Below are positions 1 through 5,083 of a stretch of 5,083 nt of DNA, in pieces. How positions within the stretch are numbered: position 1 is the stretch's first letter; every line of letters starts with the position of its first letter. The notes under the pieces were generated by a model. It was not told the DNA's origin, did no database searches, and saw only the letters and a program-made list of their open reading frames with translations. A program made the translations under genes and the position numbers. Where the stretch lies: positions 1 through 5,083 of the forward strand of contig CAAGHY010000027.1 in the NCBI GenBank assembly GCA_900769735.1, given 5' to 3'. Source of the stretch: Rikenellaceae bacterium. Lineage in GTDB: Bacteria > Bacteroidota > Bacteroidia > Bacteroidales > UBA932.

Positions 1-1362
1 AACTACAGATTGAGGGATGCAATTTTCTCAAGACAGAGATATTGGGGAGAGCCGTTCCCTATTTATTACAAGGATGGCATTGCAACTCCTGTTCCAGAGG
101 AGGAGCTTCCGCTTCAGTTGCCTGAGGTTGACAAATTCCTTCCTACTGAGGACGGTGAGCCGCCATTGGCACGTGCAGAGAATTGGACTTACAACGGATA
201 TCCGTTGGAGAAGAGCACTATGCCTGGTTTTGCAGGAAGCAGCGCATACTACTTGAGATATATGGACCCTTCAAACGATTCTGCTTTGGTTGACAAGGAT
301 GTTGATGCATACTGGCAGAATGTTGACTTGTACATTGGTGGTACAGAGCACGCAACAGGTCACCTTATCTACTCAAGATTCTGGAACAAGTTCCTTTATG
401 ATTTGGGTTATGTGGTTGAGAAGGAGCCTTTCAAGAAGCTTATCAATCAGGGTATGATCCAGGGCCGTTCAAACTTTGTATACAGAATAAAGAATACCAA
501 TACTTTTGTTTCTTACGGTCTTAAAGACCAGTATGATACAACTGAGATTCACGTTGATGTGAACATTGTAACCAATGACAAGCTTGATTTGGAGGCTTTC
601 AAGGCTTGGATGCCTGATTATGCAAATGCTGAGTTTGTCCTTGAGAACGGTGAGTATGTTTGCGGTTATGCGGTTGAGAAGATGAGCAAATCTATGTTCA
701 ACGTTGTTAATCCTGACAATATCTGCAACAGCTACGGTGCTGATACTCTAAGATTGTATGAGATGTTCTTGGGACCTCTTGAGCAGAGCAAGCCTTGGGA
801 TACTAAAGGTATTGACGGCGTGAACAGATTCCTTAAAAAGTTCTGGAGAATGTTCTGGAACAGAGAGGGAGAGTGGGTTGTATCTGATGAGAAGGCTTCT
901 CCTGCAGAGTTGAAAGCTTTGCATAAGCTTATCAATAAAGTAAGCACAGATATTGAGAACTTCTCGTTCAATACATCGGTAAGTGCATTTATGATTGCAT
1001 TGAATGAGCTTACAGACCTTAAATGCAACAAGAAAGAGATTCTTGAGCAGCTAGTAATCCTTCTTTCTCCATTTGCACCTCATATTACAGAGGAGTTGTG
1101 GAGCCTGCTTGGAAATGCAGAGAGTGTTTCAAAAGCTCAGTTCCCTGAGTATATTGAGGCATACACAGTTGAGAATACATTTGAGTATCCTGTGTCATTC
1201 AACGGTAAAATGAGATTCAAACTTGAGCTTTCAAAGAGCCTTTCACCAAAAGAGGTTGAGCAGGCTGTTAGAGAGAATGAGAATACTGCCAAATATGTTG
1301 GCGAAAACGGTATTAAAAAGGTAATTGTGGTTCCTGGCAAAATTATTAACGTAGTTTGCTAA
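1..1362 (+). CDS. leuS: Leucyl-tRNA synthetase, C-terminal half (5' partial)
   Basis: Cytoplasmic class I aminoacyl-tRNA synthetase that charges tRNA-Leu with leucine using ATP. The frame is open from base 1, so the gene starts off the left edge; 453 residues remain of a protein usually 850-950 long. Seen in the fragment (residues counted from base 1): SRQRYWGEP at 10-18, AGSSAYYLRYMDP at 78-90, GGTEHATGH at 113-121, GMIQG before the leucine-specific insertion, the KMSKS ATP-binding loop at 227-231 (bases 679-693), and the helical anticodon-binding domain ending near LSPFAPHITEELW at 355-367. A small C-terminal domain, which contacts the tRNA in this family, runs to residue 453. AGSSAYY, where many bacteria have AGSSWYF, is as I recall the form usual in Bacteroidota LeuRS. 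The first half of the catalytic domain and the editing domain lie outside the window. Stop TAA at 1360-1362; yitT follows 21 bases later. Arginine codons are mostly AGA (12 of 15; only 1 AGG). Confidence 0.97.
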   Translation, partial: NYRLRDAIFSRQRYWGEPFPIYYKDGIATPVPEEELPLQLPEVDKFLPTEDGEPPLARAENWTYNGYPLEKSTMPGFAGSSAYYLRYMDPSNDSALVDKDVDAYWQNVDLYIGGTEHATGHLIYSRFWNKFLYDLGYVVEKEPFKKLINQGMIQGRSNFVYRIKNTNTFVSYGLKDQYDTTEIHVDVNIVTNDKLDLEAFKAWMPDYANAEFVLENGEYVCGYAVEKMSKSMFNVVNPDNICNSYGADTLRLYEMFLGPLEQSKPWDTKGIDGVNRFLKKFWRMFWNREGEWVVSDEKASPAELKALHKLINKVSTDIENFSFNTSVSAFMIALNELTDLKCNKKEILEQLVILLSPFAPHITEELWSLLGNAESVSKAQFPEYIEAYTVENTFEYPVSFNGKMRFKLELSKSLSPKEVEQAVRENENTAKYVGENGIKKVIVVPGKIINVVC

Positions 1363-1383
1363 TTTTAAGATTATCTGTTTATA

Positions 1384-2322
1384 ATGAACAATAAATTGAA
1401 AAATATTTTTGGAGAGGTTAAGGCCTATGTGATTATCACCTTGGGCCTTCTTCTCTATACTTTGGGATGGATTGTGTTCCTTATTCCAAATAATATGGTG
1501 GGTGGTGGAGTGACAGGTTTGTCAGCCATATTGCTTTACGCTTTCAACATTCCGGTTGGAGCGTCGTTCTTTGTGATAAACCTTGTATTGCTTCTTATTG
1601 CCCTCAAGGTATTGGGAAAAGGGTTTGGAATGAAGACAGTGTATGCCATTGTCATAGCATCTGTCTTCTATGAGGTTCTTCCTGCATTGATTCCCGATGT
1701 ATTCATTCAGGAGATTGCAATTTCAAACGGCAAGCTGTTGTGTGCAATCTTTGGCGGTGTTTGCGCCGGATTGGGAATCGGTATCAGCTTTTCGCAGGGT
1801 GGAAGTACGGGAGGTACAGATATTGTTGCCCTTATGATTGTAAAATACAGAAACATTTCTGCGGGCAGGGTTATTCTGTTGCTTGACATTTTCATTATTG
1901 CTTCATCTCTTCTTCTCCCTCCGAATGAGATTATGGATGCCAATGGCGCAGTTGTTGGAGTTGAGACTTGGGGACAGCGTTTTGCAACAATCCTTTACGG
2001 ATATATCCTTATTGGTGCTTGCAGCTACTCTGTGGATATGTTCATTTCTGGTACAAAACAGTCTTCGCAGATCTTCATTTTTTCAAAGAAGTATGCGGAG
2101 CTTGCTGATGCCATAACTACCGGTACCGGCAGGGGAGTGACCCTTATTGACGGTGAAGGCTGGTATACAAAACAGAAGAGCAAGATTGTAATGGTTGTTA
2201 TGAGAAAGGACGATCTTGCTGTATTGTACAGGATGGTAAGGGAGATTGACAAGGATGCGTTCTTGTCAGTTGGCAACGTCTCTGGCGTATACGGTAAGGG
2301 ATTTGACGAGATTAAGAAGTAA
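1384..2322 (+). CDS. YitT family membrane protein (DUF161 + DUF2179)
   Basis: Integral membrane protein of 312 residues, the usual length for the family. Hydrophobic segments lie near residues 14-34, 42-75 (possibly two), 84-103, 117-137, 160-178 and 197-215. The glycine-rich GGSTGGTD signature is at 139-146. The C-terminal soluble part from about 220 (SSQIFIFSKKYAELADAI onward) matches DUF2179, which typically follows the YitT membrane domain. The family is widespread in bacteria, often in several copies; transport has been suggested but no substrate is established, so I give no gene symbol. The start ATG at 1384 has an AT-rich leader without Shine-Dalgarno, normal for Bacteroidota. It lies 21 bases after leuS with no terminator between, so the two are probably co-transcribed. 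A strong terminator follows at 2351-2380. From memory, leuS-yitT is a common pair in Bacteroidales and is often followed by rdgB; rdgB is absent here. Confidence 0.93.
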   Translation: MNNKLKNIFGEVKAYVIITLGLLLYTLGWIVFLIPNNMVGGGVTGLSAILLYAFNIPVGASFFVINLVLLLIALKVLGKGFGMKTVYAIVIASVFYEVLPALIPDVFIQEIAISNGKLLCAIFGGVCAGLGIGISFSQGGSTGGTDIVALMIVKYRNISAGRVILLLDIFIIASSLLLPPNEIMDANGAVVGVETWGQRFATILYGYILIGACSYSVDMFISGTKQSSQIFIFSKKYAELADAITTGTGRGVTLIDGEGWYTKQKSKIVMVVMRKDDLAVLYRMVREIDKDAFLSVGNVSGVYGKGFDEIKK

Positions 2323-2323
2323 A

Positions 2324-2344
2324 TTCAAAAATTCCGTTTTTGAA
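2324..2344 (+). repeat. AT-rich inverted repeat just after yitT
   Basis: TTCAAAAA at 2324-2331 is a perfect reverse complement of TTTTTGAA at 2337-2344, with a 5-base loop TTCCG. It begins one base after the yitT stop codon and sits directly upstream of the main terminator hairpin. The stem is only 8 bp and almost all A-T, so by itself it is weak. It may help protect the 3' end of the transcript or may be incidental. Confidence 0.4.
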
Positions 2345-2350
2345 AAAAGA

Positions 2351-2380
2351 AAAAAAGGGGCCTTGTAAGGTCCCTTTTTT
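2351..2380 (+). terminator. Rho-independent terminator after leuS-yitT
   Basis: The 5' arm AAAAAAGGGGCCTT (2351-2364) pairs with the 3' arm AAGGTCCCTTTTTT (2367-2380). The stem is GC-rich in the middle with one G-U wobble, the tip is TGTA, and the 3' arm ends in six T. It lies 28 bases after the yitT stop, with no + strand gene overlapping it. The A-run on the left and T-run on the right would let it work on either strand, but no gene on the - strand needs it here. Confidence 0.88.
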
Positions 2381-2388
2381 CATTATAA

Positions 2389-2400
2389 GGTATCCATACC
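2389..2400. promoter_or_regulatory. Candidate operator dyad GGTATCCATACC
   Basis: GGTAT (2389-2393) and ATACC (2396-2400) form a perfect inverted repeat around CC. It ends 3 bases before the TACATTTG element at 2404, so it falls between the -33 and -7 positions of the proposed promoter for the membrane-bound AraC gene. That is a good place for a repressor or autoregulator, but the arms are short and such dyads occur by chance. Confidence 0.25.
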
Positions 2401-2403
2401 ACT

Positions 2404-2411
2404 TACATTTG
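2404..2411 (+). promoter_or_regulatory. Bacteroidota-type -7 promoter element TACATTTG
   Basis: Exact match to the Bacteroidota primary-sigma -7 consensus TAnnTTTG, placed after the yitT terminator and 32 bases before the ATG at 2444. That predicts a transcript start near 2416-2420 and a 5' leader of about 25 bases. No clear TTG or TTTG is present at the -33 position (about 2378-2385 reads TTTCATTA), so the promoter may be weak or activator-dependent. Confidence 0.55.
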
Positions 2412-2443
2412 CAGATAGAATAATTACTGAATCTAACTGAAAT

Positions 2444-3553
2444 ATGAATTTGAAATTTTTGTTTGCGGCCATTTCTTTCTGCTGGTTTGCATTCCTTGCA
2501 CTGAAGTGGTGGAGAAGCAGGACATCATTGTCCGGCAATGAAATGATTGTGCTGCCTGTGGCGCTTGTCCCAGTTGTACTGTTCTCTGGTGACTATTCTG
2601 CCTGTGCTATGAGAATGGCTCTGTTTTCCTCAATGTTCGGAGGGTATATCTTGTGGAGTGCAATGCTCAAGAAGGGGAGGAAACCGGAGATTCCTGTATT
2701 TGTATATGCCATACCGGGTATTTTCCTGTATGAAGCTGCAGTTTGGTTTATGGAGGTGGAAAGGGTGTCAGTGCTCAGAGGGTACACGTATCTCAATATT
2801 TTGATGTGGGCATTGTTGTTCTTGTATGCTTATATGATGAAAGGACGGCACAGGGCGCTGAAAGGTTCCATCAGTACGGGCAAGCTGCTGGATTGTTTTG
2901 CGGTTGCTGTTCCATTTGTAGTGCTGTCGGGAATAACAATGGCAGTATTGCAGGGGTGCGGAGGGTGTGATGTGTTTTCAAGGGTGGTGATTTTTGTTTT
3001 TCTTGGGATGTTCCTGTGGTATATGCATTATGAGAAACCAGCTTGTCTTGAGGTGAAACAACTCAATGAACTTGTGGTGAGGCGTAAAGGGTATATGCTT
3101 GGGAAGGTGGTTGGGAGTACCCTTATGCTGGAGGATGACGGAAACAGTACGGCCAATGAAGGGGTTGTGGAGGATTCCCGTATCATTTATGCCCTTATGG
3201 CATTGTTCGCACGGGAGAAACTTTACAGGAATGCGGACATCAAGATTGGGAATGTGGCCCTTATGATTGGGACTAACAAGACATATCTTTCCAGAGCCCT
3301 GAATACCAGATTGTCCAAAAATTTCTGCCAGTTTGTAAATTATTACAGGGTTAGGGAGGCGTGTGAGCTTTTCATACAGACCCCCAATATTGAAATGAGG
3401 GAACTGGCAGAGCAGTGCGGATTCAGTTCTGGCAGCAATTTTTCAATAGTGTTCAAGTTCAATACAGGATTTACCCCGGGAGACTGGTGCAGGATGATAA
3501 AAATGAAATTGGAGAGCAATGAGCCTGTTTGTGTGGATGATTACCTTCTTTAG
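2444..3553 (+). CDS. Membrane-bound AraC-family regulator, ~7 TM helices + HTH
   Basis: Predicted one-component transcription factor of 369 residues. The N-terminal half has about seven hydrophobic helices, near residues 4-20, 35-49, 56-75, 85-103, 116-132, 148-169 and 178-194. Basic loops KWWRSR (21-26), KKGRK (76-80) and KGRHRALK (133-140) lie on alternate sides, so the positive-inside rule gives an outside N-terminus and a cytoplasmic C-terminus. A linker (about 195-250) leads to an AraC-type double helix-turn-helix near 255-350. It shows IGTNKTYLSR (275-284) in the first HTH and CGFSS...FK...GFTPGDW (325-348) in the second. The GTN[K/R]TYLSR motif is common in Bacteroidota regulators of this kind. 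I cannot identify ligand or targets. The start ATG at 2444 has no Shine-Dalgarno and opens directly with the first helix. The 3' end overlaps or nearly touches the next AraC domain. Arginine use (11 AGG of 20) differs from leuS. Confidence 0.85.
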   Translation: MNLKFLFAAISFCWFAFLALKWWRSRTSLSGNEMIVLPVALVPVVLFSGDYSACAMRMALFSSMFGGYILWSAMLKKGRKPEIPVFVYAIPGIFLYEAAVWFMEVERVSVLRGYTYLNILMWALLFLYAYMMKGRHRALKGSISTGKLLDCFAVAVPFVVLSGITMAVLQGCGGCDVFSRVVIFVFLGMFLWYMHYEKPACLEVKQLNELVVRRKGYMLGKVVGSTLMLEDDGNSTANEGVVEDSRIIYALMALFAREKLYRNADIKIGNVALMIGTNKTYLSRALNTRLSKNFCQFVNYYRVREACELFIQTPNIEMRELAEQCGFSSGSNFSIVFKFNTGFTPGDWCRMIKMKLESNEPVCVDDYLL

Positions 3554-3581
3554 GCGGTTACTGGAGAGGGTGGAGAAGAAA

Positions 3582-4016
3582 ATGTTGCTGAAAGAGACAG
3601 ATAATGCTCCGGACAGGTGGAACGGAATGAGGGAGTGCAAAGTGGAGCTTATACCGCTTACCGACAAGCTTGATGAACTTTCTTACAGGGTTGATGAGGT
3701 GATGAGGAGAAAGTTGCTTTATCTTAACCCTAACATTACACTGGAGATGCTGGCGCAGGAGGTTGGGACCAACCGTACCTACCTTTCAAGAATGTTCAAT
3801 TGGAAGAAGAAGGTCTCTTTTACAGGTTATCTGAATGCATTGAGGTTGGATTATGCAACTGAATGTATTCAGGATGGGGCATATGACGTAAAGCAGCTTG
3901 TTGCAGATAGCGGGTTCCCTTCAGTCAGGGCTTTTTATAAGGCGTTGATGGAAGCTGCTCCTGAACGATGGTATTTGCTTAAAAAGAAGTATATTTGCCT
4001 GAAATTACACAATGAT
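3582..4016 (+). CDS. Second AraC-type HTH protein, no stop before ettA
   Basis: Reading frame with a clear AraC-family DNA-binding domain. Counted from ATG 3582: helix entry RRKLLYLNPNITLEMLAQEV (42-61), GTNRTYLSR (62-70), FTGYLNALRLDYA (80-92), second HTH VKQLVADSGFPSVRAFYKAL (103-122) and APERW (126-130). The domain is thus complete, with only about 40 residues ahead of it and no obvious membrane part. It resembles the C-terminus of the preceding regulator, so it is probably a diverged relative. The end given is the last codon before the EttA methionine: there is no stop, and the same frame continues as ettA. An AraC domain would normally end within a few residues of KKKYIC (134-139), where a stop would be expected. 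ATG 3582 has AGGGTGGAG six bases upstream. An earlier in-frame ATG at 3519, preceded by GGAGAG, would overlap the previous gene by 35 bases and add 21 residues. Function unknown; a fusion, stop loss or sequencing error are all possible. Confidence 0.65.
3990..3997 (+). promoter_or_regulatory. Candidate -7 promoter element TATATTTG for ettA
   Basis: Exact TAnnTTTG match at the 3' end of the second AraC reading frame, 19 bases before the EttA ATG. A transcript start near 4002-4005 would leave a leader of about 12-15 bases. The nearest upstream TTTG (3974-3977) is only 12 bases away, too close for a standard -33 element. This is a single short motif inside coding sequence, so it is suggestive only. 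If active, it would allow EttA to be made without the AraC part. Confidence 0.35.
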
Positions 4017-5083
4017 ATGGCAGACGAAAAGATAATTTTTTCAATGAATGGCGTGGGCAAGATTCTGCCTGCCAGTAACAAGACAATTCTTAAGGACATT
4101 TACCTTTCATTTTTCTATGGGGCAAAGATTGGAATCATTGGTTTGAACGGTTCCGGTAAATCTACCCTTATGAAAATTATTGCAGGTATTGAGAAATCTT
4201 ATCAGGGAGAGGTAGTTTGGGCTCCGGGTTATTCCGTAGGATACCTTGAGCAGGAGCCTCAGTTGGATGAGAACAAGACTGTGAAGGAAGTTGTTGAGGA
4301 GGGTGTTCAGGAAGTTGTGGATGTACTTAAGGAGTACGAGGAGATCAATGCCAAGTTTATGGAGCCTATGGATGATGACCAGATGGCCAAGCTTATTGAG
4401 AGACAGGGTGAGCTTACAGAGAAGATTGAGCAGCTTGGCGGATGGGAGATTGATTCCAAACTTGAGAGGGCTATGGATGCCTTGATGTGTCCTGAGCCTG
4501 ATGCTTTGGTGAAGAATTTGAGTGGAGGAGAGAGAAGAAGGGTTGCTTTGTGCCGTCTTCTTTTGAAGGAGCCTGATGTGCTGTTGTTGGATGAGCCTAC
4601 CAACCACCTTGACACGGAGAGTATACAGTGGCTTGAGGCCCACTTGCAGCAGTATAAGGGTACTGTAATTGCAGTTACCCACGACCGTTACTTCCTTGAT
4701 AATGTAGCTGGTTGGATTCTTGAGCTTGACAGGGGTGAGGGTATTCCTTGGAAAGGAAACTATTCTTCTTGGCTTGACCAGAAATCAAACAGACTGCAGA
4801 TGGAGGAGAAACAGGAGAGCAAACGCCGCAAAACCCTTGAGAGAGAGTTGGAGTGGGTTAGAATGGCTCCTAAAGCGCGACATGCAAAATCAAAGGCACG
4901 TTTGGGTGCATACGAGAAGATGCTTAATGAGGATGGCAAGCAGAAGGAGGAGAAACTTGAGATCTTTATCCCTAACGGACCACGTTTGGGTACAAACGTT
5001 ATTGAGGCTATTGATGTTACCAAGGCATTTGGTGACAGAGTGCTTTACGAGGGACTTAACTTCAAGTTGCCGCCTGCAGGTAT
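4017..5083 (+). CDS. ettA: ABC-F translation factor EttA (energy-dependent translational throttle), 3' partial
   Basis: Soluble tandem-ATPase ABC-F protein. In E. coli, EttA binds the ribosomal E site and gates the first elongation step according to ATP/ADP level. The 355 residues visible align well by eye with E. coli EttA from its first residue. Seen: start MADEKIIFSMNGVGKILP, Walker A GLNGSGKST (42-50), arm subdomain (about 94-150), signature LSGGE (168-172), Walker B LLLDEP (189-194) with catalytic Glu193, H-loop THDRYF with His222, LDRGEGIPWKGNYSSWL, then the charged linker helices (about 252-317) including ELEWVRMAPKARHAKSKARL and IPNGPRLG (318-325). The second ATPase domain, roughly 200 residues, lies off the right edge; full length is usually about 555-565. 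The start is chosen at ATG 4017 by homology. The frame is open upstream through the AraC-type domain, so the true product could carry a 145- to 166-residue N-terminal extension. Leader is AT-rich, no Shine-Dalgarno. All first-domain catalytic motifs are intact. Confidence 0.95.
   Translation, partial: MADEKIIFSMNGVGKILPASNKTILKDIYLSFFYGAKIGIIGLNGSGKSTLMKIIAGIEKSYQGEVVWAPGYSVGYLEQEPQLDENKTVKEVVEEGVQEVVDVLKEYEEINAKFMEPMDDDQMAKLIERQGELTEKIEQLGGWEIDSKLERAMDALMCPEPDALVKNLSGGERRRVALCRLLLKEPDVLLLDEPTNHLDTESIQWLEAHLQQYKGTVIAVTHDRYFLDNVAGWILELDRGEGIPWKGNYSSWLDQKSNRLQMEEKQESKRRKTLERELEWVRMAPKARHAKSKARLGAYEKMLNEDGKQKEEKLEIFIPNGPRLGTNVIEAIDVTKAFGDRVLYEGLNFKLPPAG

Noticed and set aside
732..1340. Two - strand open frames within leuS (732-1031 and 1137-1340)
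   Set aside because: Both are antisense to well-conserved LeuRS coding sequence, have no leader or family likeness, and read as shadow frames.
2120..2129. Perfect palindrome CCGGTACCGG
   Set aside because: It lies inside the DUF2179 coding part of yitT and encodes the conserved TGTGRG stretch; a 10-base palindrome in coding sequence needs no regulatory explanation.
3550..3600. A single gene split by a frameshift, joining the membrane AraC protein to the second HTH
   Set aside because: The first protein already has a complete AraC domain ending in FTPGDW and a normal stop at 3551-3553, and the second domain has its own complete pair of HTHs. Two units explain this better than one broken gene.
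3975..4002. Programmed ribosomal frameshift at CTTAAAAAGAAG, letting the AraC frame end at TGA 4000-4002 or TGA 4013-4015
   Set aside because: The heptamer here is T AAA AAG, not the efficient A AAA AAG, so slipping back one base mispairs. I see no upstream Shine-Dalgarno stimulator or downstream hairpin. An indel error in the A-run stays possible and is noted under the fusion finding.
4107..4682. 191-codon open frame on the - strand
   Set aside because: It lies entirely inside ettA, opposite a region with intact, conserved ABC-F motifs, and its translation is leucine/histidine-rich with no recognisable domain. It is a by-product of ettA codon use.
4760..5023. - strand open frame opposite the EttA linker
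   Set aside because: Serine/phenylalanine-rich translation expected from antisense of Lys/Glu-rich helices; no support as a gene.
1..5083. CRISPR array, insertion sequence, tRNA/rRNA, riboswitch or defence island
   Set aside because: I found no spaced repeats, transposase motifs, cloverleaf-like stretches or defence-gene motifs, and all long gaps are accounted for by genes; the largest non-coding gap is 2323-2443.

Overview
The window looks like ordinary Bacteroidales-type chromosomal DNA, from a Bacteroides/Prevotella-like gut or oral bacterium. Three things suggest this. The LeuRS and EttA fragments carry motifs I recognise from that group. Start codons are mostly AT-rich with no Shine-Dalgarno. 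There are matches to the Bacteroidota -7 promoter element TAnnTTTG. I cannot name the genus. Every gene is on the + strand, and I see no RNA gene, insertion sequence, CRISPR array or phage gene.

Layout. Positions 1-1362 hold the 3' half of leuS (leucyl-tRNA synthetase; the 5' half lies off the left edge). Positions 1384-2322 hold a YitT-family membrane protein, 21 bases after leuS and probably co-transcribed with it. A strong hairpin terminator at 2351-2380 closes that unit. A short regulatory gap with a TACATTTG promoter element leads into 2444-3553, an AraC-type regulator with about seven membrane helices and a cytoplasmic C-terminal DNA-binding domain. A second AraC-type DNA-binding domain with no obvious membrane part follows at 3582-4016. 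Then comes the N-terminal two thirds of ettA (ABC-F translation factor), from 4017 off the right edge.

The main surprise is the junction at 4016/4017. The second AraC domain has no stop codon. Its reading frame runs directly into ettA, in frame, with the canonical EttA start methionine as the next codon. The frame is open from 3507 to the window end. This is a real AraC-EttA fusion, a lost stop codon, or a sequence error that hides the stop. A TATATTTG promoter-like element just before the ettA ATG suggests ettA could also be made separately.

Functionally, leuS and ettA are translation housekeeping genes, yitT encodes an uncharacterised integral membrane protein, and the AraC pair looks like a one-component membrane signalling module inserted between them. 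The effector and targets of the AraC pair cannot be read from the sequence.
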